The notes under the pieces: generated by a model
What the model saw: only the letters and a program-made list of their open reading frames with translations
Database searches by the model: none
What the model was told of the DNA's origin: nothing
Part shown: piece by piece, positions 9,069-17,646 of the stretch
Position numbering within the stretch: position 1 is the first letter of the stretch
Layout of the letters: each line of letters starts with the position of its first letter
Program-made: the position numbers and the translations under genes
DNA from: CAWIHS01 sp963836005
GTDB lineage: Bacteria > Pseudomonadota > Gammaproteobacteria > GRL18
NCBI GenBank assembly: GCA_963836005.1
Contig: CAWIHS010000005.1
Span: 124,001 to 188,000 of the forward strand
Direction of reading: 5' to 3'
DNA length: 64,000 bases

Positions 9069-10991
9069 TTAACCGTGAAAGTGATCATAAATTTTTTGTG
9101 CCAATGATTTACTGATGCCGTTAACTTTTGTCAAATCTTCGATTCCAGCACGGGCCACTTCCTGTAAACCGCCAAATTGTTTTAGTAAAACCTGTCTGCG
9201 TTTAGGCCCCAGTCCAGCGATTTTTTCCAGCTGTGAGGTTTTTCTGGCCTTGCCACGTCTGTTTTTATGACCACTAATAGCAAAACGATGCGCTTCATCT
9301 CTAAGATGCTGAACCAGATGCATGGCTTTGGAGTTGGCTGGCAGTATAACTTTCTCACTGGTTTCAGACAAGAGTAATGTATCATGTTCGGCACGACGGC
9401 CCTCCCCCTTGGTAATACCGATAATCTCCACCTCTCGTATTTGCAATTCATCAAGCACATCTTTGGCCTGTGTCACCTGGCCTTTACCGCCGTCAATCAC
9501 CAGTAGATCCGGCAATTTCCCCTCGCCTTTCTTTAAACGTTTATAACGCCGAGTCAATGCCTGGTGCATAGCGGCATAATCATCTCCGGGGGTAATGTTG
9601 TCAATATTAAAACGGCGATAGTCCGTCTTAACAGGGCCCGAATGATCAAAGACCACACAGGAGGCCACGGTCGCTTCTCCCGAACTGTGACTGATATCAA
9701 AGCATTCCAGACGCGTTGGTACTGAATCCAGCTGCAGAGCCTGCTGCAATGCTTCAAATCGTTCGACCACACTGGCACGGTTAGAGATACGGCTCATCAA
9801 CGCCAGTTCGGCATTGGCCTGGGCCATTTGCAGCCAGCGGGTTCGTTCGCCTCTGACCTGATCCTTGATTTGCACCTTATGCCCGGACTGCTGAGTAAAT
9901 AACGCCTGCAATATCTTTTGATCTTCAAAACCATGATTCACCAGCAGTAAGCCCGGGATCACACGATCGGCACTCTTGCTGAGATAAAATTGGGAAAAAA
10001 AAGCTGAAAGCAATTCTGAGATAGTTTGATCCCGGGTATTTTTGGGAAAAAAAGTCTTATTACCCAGGTTCAACCCATCGCGTATAAAAAACAGCTGAAT
10101 GCAGGCAATACCCTGCTGCTGGACTGCCGCAATAATGTCAATATCGCCTTTTTCATTACTGACATATTGTTTTTCCTGTAAACGGCGCATATTGACTATC
10201 TGATCACGATATACAGCCGCTTGTTCATATTCAAGCCTGTCAGAGGCCTGATCCATTTTCACTACCAGTTCATCAATAACCTGATTGCTCTTGCCTTCCA
10301 GTATTAATGCCGTATGCCTGACGTCTTCAGCGTACTGGTATGTATCAACCAGATCCACACAGGGTGCACTGCATCGTTGAATCTGATACTGCAGACAGGG
10401 TCTGGAACGGTTTTTAAAAAAACTATCCTCACATTGCCTGACCGGAAATAATTTTTGCAGCAAATTAAGGCTTTGTTTCACCGAATGTCCACTCGGGTAT
10501 GGACCAAAATAACGCCCGGGTAGTTTTCGCGCACCACGGTGAAAAGCCAGGCGGGGAAATTCATCTTCACTAGACAGATAAATATAAGGATATGATTTGT
10601 CGTCCCGCAACAGAATGTTGTAACGAGGCTTGAGCGTTTTAATCAGATTATTTTCTAATAACAGAGCTTCGCTTTCTGTATGGGTAACAGTGATCTCAAT
10701 ACCAGCTATCTGTTTAACCATCATCCTCGTTTTCGGAGACTGAGAGGATTTACGAAAATAGCTGCTGACGCGCTTTTTTAAATTTTTGGCCTTACCCACA
10801 TAAATAACGACTTTATTACTGTCGAACATGCGATAAACACCGGGTTTGCTGGTCAGATCATGCAGGAATGCTTCTACATCAAAAGCAGAAGTCGATGCTT
10901 CTTCAATCTCAGAAGCAGCATCCTGGGAGGTATTCAGGTTTGGTTTGTGCCGGGCAGTAAGTTGCTGATGGGATGAGGGCTTTGCAGACAT
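9069..10991 (-). CDS. uvrC: Excinuclease ABC subunit C
   Basis: A 640-residue nucleotide excision repair nuclease that makes the dual incisions with UvrB-damaged DNA. The order of parts is: a polar N-terminal extension of about 38 residues not needed by the family; the GIY-YIG nuclease (GVYRMF at 51, IYVGKAKNL at 63-71); the Cys-rich segment with the UVR motif that binds UvrB (EYEQAAVYRDQI); the RNase-H-like second nuclease (ECFDISHSSG); and C-terminal helix-hairpin-helix motifs (IAGLGPKRRQVLLKQFGG, VNGISKSLAQKI). A later start would trim the extension, but no better ATG is obvious before the GIY domain. It follows uvrY by 36 bases. Confidence 0.96.
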   Translation of the reverse strand: MSAKPSSHQQLTARHKPNLNTSQDAASEIEEASTSAFDVEAFLHDLTSKPGVYRMFDSNKVVIYVGKAKNLKKRVSSYFRKSSQSPKTRMMVKQIAGIEITVTHTESEALLLENNLIKTLKPRYNILLRDDKSYPYIYLSSEDEFPRLAFHRGARKLPGRYFGPYPSGHSVKQSLNLLQKLFPVRQCEDSFFKNRSRPCLQYQIQRCSAPCVDLVDTYQYAEDVRHTALILEGKSNQVIDELVVKMDQASDRLEYEQAAVYRDQIVNMRRLQEKQYVSNEKGDIDIIAAVQQQGIACIQLFFIRDGLNLGNKTFFPKNTRDQTISELLSAFFSQFYLSKSADRVIPGLLLVNHGFEDQKILQALFTQQSGHKVQIKDQVRGERTRWLQMAQANAELALMSRISNRASVVERFEALQQALQLDSVPTRLECFDISHSSGEATVASCVVFDHSGPVKTDYRRFNIDNITPGDDYAAMHQALTRRYKRLKKGEGKLPDLLVIDGGKGQVTQAKDVLDELQIREVEIIGITKGEGRRAEHDTLLLSETSEKVILPANSKAMHLVQHLRDEAHRFAISGHKNRRGKARKTSQLEKIAGLGPKRRQVLLKQFGGLQEVARAGIEDLTKVNGISKSLAQKIYDHFHG

Positions 10992-11027
10992 AGCTGGATT
11001 GAATAAACCTGACTGTCTTATAAAAGC

Positions 11028-11666
11028 TTAAACATTACCCTCAATCAAACCGTATTGCAATGCCAGACGGGTCAGCTCAACGTCATTGGACACATTCAAT
11101 TTTTCAAACAGACGATAGCGATAGGTACTGATGGTTTTGGGGCTCAGGCTTAGCTGCTCGGATATTTCCTGACCTTTCATGCCCTGCATGCTCATCATCA
11201 TCACCTGCATTTCACGCTGGGATAATTTATCAAACGGATTTGTATCTTCTGGATGAAGATTCATTGCCAGTTGCTGGGCTATATCAGTGCTGATATAGCG
11301 GCGCCCATAAAAGACTTCGCGAATGGCATGCACAATCTCTTCGATATTACAGCCTTTGGTCAAATAACCCAATGCGCCTGCCTTGAACAGCTGCTGAGGA
11401 AAAGGTTCGCTGTCATGCACAGTGACCACAATAATTTTCAGGTGCTTGTCTTTATGGATCAGCCGTCGGGTGGCTTCCAGCCCGCCAATTCCGGGCATAT
11501 TCAAATCCATAAGCACTACATCAACACGATTGTTATTGACAAAATCGACAGCGGCCTCTCCGGAATCTACTTCACCAGCCACATCCAGCCCCTTGATATC
11601 TTCAATCAGACGCCTGATACCGGTACGAACCAGCTCGTGATCGTCAACTAATAATACTTTAATCAC
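11028..11666 (-). CDS. uvrY: Response regulator UvrY/GacA
   Basis: A 212-residue two-component regulator. The receiver domain (1-120) has the acidic pair DD8-9, phospho-acceptor Asp54 (VLMDLNMPG) and a switch lysine in the LTKG segment. The C-terminal LuxR-type helix-turn-helix (about 148-205) reads LSQREMQVMMM to LSPKTISTYRYRLFEKL. The linkage to uvrC and pgsA identifies it as the GacA/UvrY orthologue. In other gammaproteobacteria this protein answers to BarA/GacS and drives CsrB-type small RNAs. No such small RNA is visible here. Confidence 0.93.
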   Translation of the reverse strand: MIKVLLVDDHELVRTGIRRLIEDIKGLDVAGEVDSGEAAVDFVNNNRVDVVLMDLNMPGIGGLEATRRLIHKDKHLKIIVVTVHDSEPFPQQLFKAGALGYLTKGCNIEEIVHAIREVFYGRRYISTDIAQQLAMNLHPEDTNPFDKLSQREMQVMMMSMQGMKGQEISEQLSLSPKTISTYRYRLFEKLNVSNDVELTRLALQYGLIEGNV

Positions 11667-11746
11667 TTATGCACCCCTTTGTAAGGTATGAATCAAAAGC
11701 ACTAAAAAACTTGTTTTTCCTGTAACTGTTTTTATTATCTAAGAAG

Positions 11747-12072
11747 GTAACTACTCAGTGTAGTAACTTCTCAATAAGTCCATGCAGTTTAAGTTCCTTC
11801 CCCCTGTCAGGGGGAAGGCCAGGATGGGGGTTGTGTCTATAATCAAACACTTAACCCCCACCCTAACAGGGGGAGGGGATCTTGCACGGACTTATTGAGA
11901 TGTTACACAGCGTATATCTAAGACCGTGTTTGATATTAGGTATTTAATTCCAGAAGACGCCGTAAATACATCCATGTAGGCTTGAATGTGGCATCCATGC
12001 CACATACACTTCTTTCACAAATACCTAATATCAAGCACTTAGTGAGTTATTCCAGATACGCTGAGTAGTTAC
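11747..12072. repeat. Family B inverted-repeat element, interrupted by a family A element
   Basis: The outer ends are GTAACTACTCAG at 11747 and its complement CTGAGTAGTTAC ending at 12072. Exact 8-bp direct repeats CTAAGAAG flank it (11739-11746 and 12073-12080). Removing the inner family A insertion and its duplication leaves about 174 bases, matching the intact family B copy at 63612. The body contains the hairpin formed by GTGGCATCCATGCCAC at about 11990. It lies in the spacer between uvrY and tRNA-Ser and has no coding capacity. Confidence 0.8.
11763..11906. repeat. Family A inverted-repeat element nested in family B
   Basis: The ends are GTAACTTCTCAATAAGTCC and a near-complement ending in GTTAC at 11906. 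The flanking octamers TCAGTGTA and ACAGCGTA match at six of eight positions. It is inverted relative to the other three copies and about 12 bases shorter, because one inner hairpin arm and its G-tracts are lost. Its position inside family B sequence shows it inserted later than that element. Confidence 0.8.
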
Positions 12073-12268
12073 CTAAGAAGTAACTTTATATTATTAAATT
12101 AAGTATTTATTTCTTAAATTTAATTTCAATTCCCCTTTCATTTGTTATGGAAAGTCTAACCCTAAAAAAGTACAGAAGCCAGTGAAATCAATCGCTTTTG
12201 ACAAAAAGAAGAGGGATTTGTGATGTGATTAACAGGAAAAGAGGAAGTTCAGTTGAATACACAGAAAA

Positions 12269-12359
12269 TGGCGATGAGGGTGGGAGTTGAACCCACGGAG
12301 GGCTACAAACCCTCGCCGGTTTTCAAGACCGGTGCTTTCGACCACTCAGCCACCTCACC
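12269..12359 (-). tRNA. tRNA-Ser (UGA)
   Basis: A class II tRNA of 91 bases on the minus strand. The acceptor stem GGTGAGG pairs with CCTCATC (one G-U pair). The anticodon loop CTTGAAA gives UGA. A long variable arm reads GAGGGTTTGTAGCCCTC, and the discriminator G plus encoded CCA are present. It is transcribed away from the yccA-like gene. Confidence 0.96.
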
Positions 12360-12375
12360 GTATAAAAGTGCGAGC

Positions 12376-12381
12376 ATTATA
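12376..12381 (-). promoter_or_regulatory. Candidate -10 box for tRNA-Ser
   Basis: On the minus strand TATAAT occurs 17 bases upstream of the tRNA start. An A-tract lies upstream, and only a weak -35 (CTGGTA, about 18 bases away) is visible. Placement suits the tRNA promoter. Confidence 0.4.
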
Positions 12382-12512
12382 TACAACCTTTTTTTTAATT
12401 ACCAGTTCGGTAATAAAATAATTGAATCAACCTTGATTTATTTTGTCTTAGCTATAATATACACACTAAGGTAAAACTAATTCATTAAGAAGCTATTGGA
12501 GGCTAAGAAAAA

Positions 12513-13178
12513 ATGAATCAAGCTTTTGAACTTACTCGTTCCAGGTCGGCAGAAATAGAAACGAGCAAAGTGCTCAAAAACACTTATGCCCTGCTGTCGC
12601 TGACACTGTTATTCAGTGCATTTACTGCGTTTATCTCCATGCAAATGGATATGCCGCGCTACCTGCCGCTAATCTCCAGCCTGGGTGCGCTGGGACTTAT
12701 CTGGCTGGTGCTGCCCCGTTTTGCTAATTCCGGTGCTGGGATTGCGGTGGTATTTGCTATTACCGGCCTGCTCGGATTTGGACTTGGGCCGATACTTACT
12801 CAGTATCTGCAACTTGCCAATGGCAGCCAGTTGATTATGACTGCGCTTGGAGGCACTGGTATTATTTTCCTGGGTCTGTCTGGATATGCTCTGGTATCTC
12901 GCCGTGATTTCAATTTCATGGGCGGTATGCTGATAACAGGATTGATTTTGGTCATCGTGGTGGCTCTGGCAAATATATTTATGCAAGTGCCCGCTTTATC
13001 ACTGGCCATTTCAGCGGTGGTTATTCTTATCATGAGCGGCTTCATCCTCTATGATACCAGTAGAATCATTCACGGCGGCGAAACCAACTATATCACAGCG
13101 ACAGTGGGTTTATACCTGAACCTGTACAACATTTTTGTTAACCTGCTGGTATTATTGGGTATCGCAGGAGACGAATAA
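12513..13178 (+). CDS. Bax inhibitor-1/YccA family membrane protein
   Basis: A 221-residue protein with about seven hydrophobic segments covering most of the chain after a polar N-terminus (1-22). Segment order and the late motif FILYDTSRIIHGGETNYI, followed by LYLNLYNIFVNLL, match the YccA branch of the BI-1 (TMBIM) family. YccA in E. coli is a substrate and modulator of the FtsH protease, and BI-1 proteins conduct calcium or protons. GGAGG lies about 9 bases upstream of the start. A strong hairpin follows the stop, and a small membrane-protein gene comes next. Confidence 0.88.
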   Translation: MNQAFELTRSRSAEIETSKVLKNTYALLSLTLLFSAFTAFISMQMDMPRYLPLISSLGALGLIWLVLPRFANSGAGIAVVFAITGLLGFGLGPILTQYLQLANGSQLIMTALGGTGIIFLGLSGYALVSRRDFNFMGGMLITGLILVIVVALANIFMQVPALSLAISAVVILIMSGFILYDTSRIIHGGETNYITATVGLYLNLYNIFVNLLVLLGIAGDE

Positions 13179-13189
13179 GTCATCTCTTA

Positions 13190-13219
13190 CACAAAATCCC
13201 CGTCTGGGGATTTTGTGTA
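13190..13219 (+). terminator. Hairpin terminator after the yccA-like gene
   Basis: A perfect 13-bp stem (ACACAAAATCCCC with GGGGATTTTGTGT) and a 4-base loop start 12 bases after the stop codon. No uridine tract follows, so it may act by stabilising the 3' end rather than as a classic intrinsic terminator. Confidence 0.6.
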
Positions 13220-13338
13220 CCTTCCACTAACTGTAGTTCCTCACCCAAATAAGCAACAGTTAGATATCTCTGTTGAGATCATAATAGACATTATCCTTAC
13301 ATACACCTCATCAGGTGCAACTCTAAACAGGACATATT

Positions 13339-13518
13339 ATGGACTGGATGAAAATCGGCACAGCCCTGTTTTTAATTCTACTGCTCGTTTACTTATTCCC
13401 GCGCGCCAAAGATATGCTGAAGAACAGCCCTAAAGCCTCCGGAAACGACTTGCTATCTATAGCAATACCTTTGCTGCTGGTGATTCTGTTTGTCTATCTG
13501 CTCATAAAGATGGTGTAA
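13339..13518 (+). CDS. Small two-segment membrane protein, 59 residues
   Basis: An ATG at 13339 opens 59 codons ending in TAA at 13516-13518. The peptide starts MDWMKIGTALFLILLLVYLF and carries a cytoplasmic-type loop (PRAKDMLKNSPKASGNDL). A second hydrophobic segment reads LLSIAIPLLLVILFVYLLI, and the end is KMV. AGGA lies about 9 bases upstream. The MDW start and the NSPK loop resemble small conserved proteins I recall next to mutH in other gammaproteobacteria, but no function is known to me. It ends 26 bases before mutH and may be co-transcribed. Confidence 0.65.
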   Translation: MDWMKIGTALFLILLLVYLFPRAKDMLKNSPKASGNDLLSIAIPLLLVILFVYLLIKMV

Positions 13519-13544
13519 ATTTTTAACAATACCATCTATATGCT

Positions 13545-14216
13545 ATGACCCAGGTACCCCTTTCAGAAAAAGAATTAACTGCTCGTGTCAATCAGTTGGC
13601 AGGCTTTTCTTTACAGGCACTGGCGCAGCGGGTCCAATGGGAAGTACCCGTCAATCTCAGACGAGATAAAGGCTGGATTGGGCAACTGCTGGAAAAACTA
13701 CTGGGTGCAAGCGCGGGTAACTTATCTGAACCGGATTTTCCGCACCTGGGTATTGAACTTAAAACGATCCCGCTGACCCGCGAACTTAAACCCAAAGAAA
13801 CGACCTATGTCTGCACCGTACCTCTGCTAAAGCATATTGGTTTAAGATGGGAAGATTCCTGTGTCTATCGAAAATTATCCCGGGTTTTATGGATCCCCAT
13901 AGAAGCCAATCCCGATATTCCACTCTATCAGAGAAAAGTCGGCAGTGGATTTTTCTGGTCACCGGACATTGAACAGAGAGCAATATTGCAGGCAGACTGG
14001 GAGGAGTTTATGGAACTCATTGCTCTGGGTCACATTGAAACCATTACCGCCCATCTGGGGGAGTACCTGCAGATCAGACCTAAAGCGGTGAATGCTGCGG
14101 CGGTTACGGAAGGCGTAGGCAGAAACGGTTTATATAAGCAAACGCTGCCGCGAGGATTTTATTTAAGAACTGCATTTACCAATCAGATTTTACAGCAATA
14201 CTTTTCCAGAATATAA
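13545..14216 (+). CDS. mutH: DNA mismatch repair endonuclease MutH
   Basis: A 223-residue sequence-specific nickase that cuts the unmethylated strand at hemimethylated GATC sites after MutS-MutL activation. The active site D-x6-E-x-K is visible as Asp64, Glu71 and Lys73 in DFPHLGIELKTIP. This matches Asp70, Glu77 and Lys79 of the E. coli protein in spacing. The length is close to E. coli (229). Its presence implies Dam-directed mismatch repair, although dam is not in the window. Confidence 0.95.
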   Translation: MTQVPLSEKELTARVNQLAGFSLQALAQRVQWEVPVNLRRDKGWIGQLLEKLLGASAGNLSEPDFPHLGIELKTIPLTRELKPKETTYVCTVPLLKHIGLRWEDSCVYRKLSRVLWIPIEANPDIPLYQRKVGSGFFWSPDIEQRAILQADWEEFMELIALGHIETITAHLGEYLQIRPKAVNAAAVTEGVGRNGLYKQTLPRGFYLRTAFTNQILQQYFSRI

Positions 14217-14320
14217 AATAATCGTCTTACATCTTTATGTATTAAAGACTGTCACTCTATATCGCTAAGGTTTTTCTTTTTGTTTATGACGGTGGCAATA
14301 TTTTAAGGACTTTTTTTATT

Positions 14321-14424
14321 CAGGACTGTTTTCTCGTTCAGGACTGTTTTCTCGTTTCAGGACTGTTTTCTCGTTCAGGACTGTTTTCTCGTTCAGGACT
14401 GTTTTCTTGTTCAGGACTGTTTTC
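14321..14424. repeat. 18-bp tandem repeat at the 3' end of def
   Basis: The unit CAGGACTGTTTTCTCGTT occurs five times in full (one copy has an extra T, one has TTGTT). A sixth partial copy overlaps the def stop codon. Related words (AAGACTGTC) occur inside the last codons of def, so the array seems to have grown from the gene's own end. Confidence 0.85.
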
Positions 14425-14938
14425 AATAGCTCTCAAGACTGTCTTCAAAACCAAACCTGTTTAAATCCCTGATTCTGTCAGGATATAAGATGCCATTAAG
14501 ATGATCTAATTCATGTTGAATGATTCTGGCTTTAAAACCGCTTGCATGGAGGCTGATTTGCTGGCCATTTTGATCACAGGCGGTTAATTGAATGCTCTCA
14601 AAGCGTTCTACCTCGCCTCTCAGGCCAGGCAGACTGAGACAGCCTTCCCAGCCTGAACTGATTTCCTCAGAATGACTCATTATTTCAGGATTAACGAGCA
14701 CGCTTAAAGGAATCGCAGTCCTGCCGGGATAACGTGGACTATTATCGACTTCCATTACCAGTACCCGCAGTGAAACACCTATTTGCGGAGCCGCAAGCCC
14801 GACACCATCAGTTGCCCGCATAGTATCGATCATATCAGTGATCAAGGTCGTAAAAGTTCCCCCGGTAAAATCATTCACCTTGAGCGCTGTTTTTCTCAAC
14901 AGCGGTGCACCCATTTTTAATACTGGCCTTACTGACAT
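14423..14938 (-). CDS. def: Peptide deformylase
   Basis: A 171-residue metalloenzyme that removes the formyl group from nascent N-terminal methionine. All three signature motifs are present: GVGLAAPQ (45-52), WEGCLS with metal ligand Cys100, and QHELDH with ligands His142 and His146 and catalytic Glu143. The length fits the family. Unlike the E. coli arrangement, it is not followed by fmt. The stop codon lies inside the last unit of an 18-bp tandem repeat. A second def elsewhere is possible, since many gammaproteobacteria have more than one. Confidence 0.94.
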   Translation of the reverse strand: MSVRPVLKMGAPLLRKTALKVNDFTGGTFTTLITDMIDTMRATDGVGLAAPQIGVSLRVLVMEVDNSPRYPGRTAIPLSVLVNPEIMSHSEEISSGWEGCLSLPGLRGEVERFESIQLTACDQNGQQISLHASGFKARIIQHELDHLNGILYPDRIRDLNRFGFEDSLESY

Positions 14939-15083
14939 AATGATTTAGATAAGTAAATAACAGGAGCAGGCGATTATATATCCGCAACGATGATGTTCAG
15001 CAAACAATTTCGCTGCCAGCTATGGTATTCCTGAATTTGATTTAGCATAATAATACAATCCTGAACAACAGAGAAAAACATTT

Positions 15084-15857
15084 GTGAAAGCACTCATTTC
15101 CGGCAGATTCCTGGCTTTATTTGCGCTTGGACTGATCATACCTGCAAAAACCATCTATGCACAGGCCTCTAACTACAAAGTTGAAGTGGTGATTTTCAAA
15201 CATATGAGCGAACAGGGTAAAAACAGTGAACACTGGATAAAACCAGAACACTTTAAAGAGGCTTCCAGTGAGGACGATATACTGTATAACAGCGCTGCAA
15301 TGCAGCAACAGGACAGTATCTCAGCCAGTAATAATGATGCACCAGTCAATGGTATCCAGCCTGCTCTGGCTTCTTATGATATGGACAGGCATATATTTAC
15401 TCCGTTAAGAAATGGCTTGAACGAACTTTCCAGCAACCAGTATAAGCTGGCCAATTCTGCGGCAAACATTCAACAATCAAAACATTTCAAATTATTGGCA
15501 CATTTTGGCTGGATTCAGCCAAAAATGTCAGAAAACAGAGCTTTACCCATTATGATCACCAAAGATCCTTATGATGAGAATATGCCGGAAGGCGAAATCA
15601 GGTTATACGTATCCCGCTTTTTACATATGAATGTTGATCTGGCGCAGACTGAGTGCATTCCGCTGCAAAAGCGTCCTGGAGAAGCCGTTTATAAAGCAAC
15701 GAGCAGCAGCGGCTCAACAACGACTTATAGCGGACAAACCAGTGAATGTATTGAGCACACCTATCAGTTTAAACAACGACGCAAAATGCGCAGCAAGGAA
15801 CTTCATTATCTGGATAATCCCGTGTTTGGCATGCTGGTCTATATTTCACCAATATAA
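15084..15857 (+). CDS. CsiV-family periplasmic protein
   Basis: A 257-residue secreted protein with a GTG start at 15084 and a signal peptide of about 27 residues (cleavage near YAQA). The mature protein begins with YKVEVVIFKHMSE, the typical opening of the CsiV family (named for the Vibrio cholerae peptidoglycan-binding partner of LpoA). A conserved segment near residues 125-145 (KLLAHFGWIQP) and a late beta-strand LYVSRFLHMNVDL support this. A low-complexity tail region (SSSGSTTTYSG) is unusual. In other gammaproteobacteria csiV follows mfd, which is absent here. Confidence 0.75.
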   Translation: MKALISGRFLALFALGLIIPAKTIYAQASNYKVEVVIFKHMSEQGKNSEHWIKPEHFKEASSEDDILYNSAAMQQQDSISASNNDAPVNGIQPALASYDMDRHIFTPLRNGLNELSSNQYKLANSAANIQQSKHFKLLAHFGWIQPKMSENRALPIMITKDPYDENMPEGEIRLYVSRFLHMNVDLAQTECIPLQKRPGEAVYKATSSSGSTTTYSGQTSECIEHTYQFKQRRKMRSKELHYLDNPVFGMLVYISPI

Positions 15858-15888
15858 ACGGCATCAATCAGGTATCTGCTCAGCAGAT

Positions 15889-16656
15889 CTAGTTTAGAAT
15901 TGCAAAGACTGCTGACAATAAAAGGTGTACTTTTTCCATGCCGCCTTGCAGGTTTTGCTCGATTGCTTCCATGCTTATCAGTTCGTCACTGAGTCCGGCA
16001 GCCCAGTTGGCATTGACACAGATAGAAGCATAGTTTATGTCCAGTTCTCTGGCCAGAGCAGCCTCAGGCATACCGGTCATACCTACGATATCACACCCAT
16101 CCCTTTTAAGTCGTTGTATTTCCGCAGCGGTTTCCAGCCTTGGACCTTCTGTTGCTGCATAGGTTGCTCCCTCTATTAAGCTTATACCCAGGTCTTGAGC
16201 AGCTTGTTTGATAGCCTGCATTAAAGCCGCATCATAAGGATAACTGAAATCAATATGGGTGACATATTTCAGCTCGGATTCAAAAAATGTATTTTTCCGA
16301 CTGGTGGTATAATCAATGATTTGATCGGGCATTACCAGTGAGCCGGGGATCATGTTCTCACTGATCCCCCCTACTGCATTGATCGCAATTATATTTTTAA
16401 CCCCAAGGGTTTTCATGGCCCACAAATTTGCCCGATAATTGACTTTATGCGGAGGGATGGAATGAGCTTCACCATGACGCGCCAGAAATGCCGCCCTTTT
16501 ACCTGATATCTCGCCAATGCTGACATCTGCAGAAGTAACACCAAAAGGTGTATCAATCTCCACCTGCTGTAAAAGTTCAAGACGGCTTAATGAGGTCAAT
16601 CCGGTACCGCCGAGCACGGCGAAAAAAACAGCTTCAGCTACAGCTTGAGTGGTCAT
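15889..16656 (-). CDS. S-methyl-5'-thioinosine phosphorylase
   Basis: A 255-residue phosphorylase of the PNP/MTAP family. It has a GGTGL N-terminal phosphate loop, RHGEAHSIPPHKVNYRAN, an INAVGG segment and a substrate loop TEGPRLETAAEI, followed by IVGMTGMPEA. Placement beside nagZ and a hypoxanthine phosphoribosyltransferase matches the Pseudomonas MTIP (PA3004), which acts on methylthioinosine formed by deamination of methylthioadenosine. True MTA phosphorylase specificity cannot be excluded by eye. The start codon overlaps the hpt stop by one base, indicating translational coupling. Confidence 0.85.
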   Translation of the reverse strand: MTTQAVAEAVFFAVLGGTGLTSLSRLELLQQVEIDTPFGVTSADVSIGEISGKRAAFLARHGEAHSIPPHKVNYRANLWAMKTLGVKNIIAINAVGGISENMIPGSLVMPDQIIDYTTSRKNTFFESELKYVTHIDFSYPYDAALMQAIKQAAQDLGISLIEGATYAATEGPRLETAAEIQRLKRDGCDIVGMTGMPEAALARELDINYASICVNANWAAGLSDELISMEAIEQNLQGGMEKVHLLLSAVFAILN

Positions 16657-17216
16657 TACAGTCCCTTAACGGCATAGATTCCGGCGGCATTACGTAATAA
16701 CCCCTTATAATCCATTCCGTAACCAAAGACATAACGGTCCGGGATATTCAGACCAACAAAATCTGCATGGGTGTTGTTCTTCCTCTCATGCTGTTTATTC
16801 ACCAGCACTGCACTAAACACATTCCTGGCGTCTTGCTGCAGGCAATACTGTTTTATTTCTTCCAGAGTCACCCCCTCATCATGGATATCGTCAATCAACA
16901 GCACCGTTCTGTGCTCAAGAGACAGCGTGGGTGAAACTATCCATTTTAGCTCCCCGCCGCGAGTTTTGTTGCGGTAACGCGTCGCATGCAGGTAATCGAT
17001 TTGCAGGGGAAAATTCAGATGGGTTACCAATATCCCCACCGGAACGATACCGCCGTTCATAACGCATAGTACCAGCGGCCTGGTAGTGGATAATCGATCA
17101 CTGATAGCACCCGCCAGTTTGATGATGGCAGATTCGACTTCATCACGTGAAAACAGACAGTCCGCCTGCGCCAGGACTTGCTGGCTTTCAGTGAACAGGT
17201 CATTGAGTTCAGTCAT
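16656..17216 (-). CDS. hpt: Hypoxanthine-guanine phosphoribosyltransferase
   Basis: A 186-residue type I phosphoribosyltransferase that converts hypoxanthine or guanine plus PRPP to IMP or GMP. The PRPP loop reads VLLIDDIHDEGVTL (about 121-134), and an earlier CVMNGGIVPVG loop binds pyrophosphate. YVFGYGMDYKG near the C-terminus is typical of this branch. It lies between a DsrE-like gene (14 bases upstream) and the methylthioinosine phosphorylase. Hypoxanthine released from methylthioinosine would be its substrate, so the two form one salvage route. Confidence 0.92.
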   Translation of the reverse strand: MTELNDLFTESQQVLAQADCLFSRDEVESAIIKLAGAISDRLSTTRPLVLCVMNGGIVPVGILVTHLNFPLQIDYLHATRYRNKTRGGELKWIVSPTLSLEHRTVLLIDDIHDEGVTLEEIKQYCLQQDARNVFSAVLVNKQHERKNNTHADFVGLNIPDRYVFGYGMDYKGLLRNAAGIYAVKGL

Positions 17217-17230
17217 AGTTGTCCCATCAT

Positions 17231-17599
17231 TTAATAGGTAAATGTCACCGTATTATCATACATCGCTTCGGAAATAACATAGGCAGCGCCGACCGTTTCA
17301 GAAATCTCCGGTATAAGATCATCGCCCCATATTTCCAGCATGGGGGCGCAGACTTTAAATATTACACCCGCTTCATAAGCTTCCTTGATAAAATCATAGA
17401 CTGTTCTTCCGCTGCCAGGCTGTACGACCAGTTTTTCCGCCACACCGCGCACTGCCAGTTCGCCGGAACAACCGCTGAGTACAACTTCAACTTCATATTC
17501 CATTGCCGCAGCAACCGCCGCCTGAAAAAAAGGAGTTCCCAGTTCAGCACCGTTAGCCGGATCTGTATTTACCATAATGATTAAGAGTTTATCTGCCAT
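17231..17599 (-). CDS. DsrE/DsrF-family protein
   Basis: A 122-residue protein from the ATG at 17599, which has GGAGAG five bases upstream. A longer frame to 17626 lacks a ribosome-binding site. The sequence opens with KLLIIMVNTDPANG and continues with TPFFQAAVAAAMEYEVEVVLSG, then Cys. These match DsrE-fold small proteins, which carry sulfur as cysteine persulfide or have unknown roles. Two cysteines (in LSGCSGELA and FKVCAPMLE) could be active. It is the first gene of the hpt-mtiP unit, an unusual setting. Confidence 0.8.
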   Translation of the reverse strand: MADKLLIIMVNTDPANGAELGTPFFQAAVAAAMEYEVEVVLSGCSGELAVRGVAEKLVVQPGSGRTVYDFIKEAYEAGVIFKVCAPMLEIWGDDLIPEISETVGAAYVISEAMYDNTVTFTY

Positions 17600-17646
17600 T
17601 TTTTCTCTCCGGATCAGTACCCGCATAGATACAAATTAGATAATAG

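Noticed and set aside
12433..12458. Promoter for the yccA-like gene (TTGATT and TATAAT)
   Set aside because: The spacer is only 14 bases, too short for a normal sigma-70 promoter.
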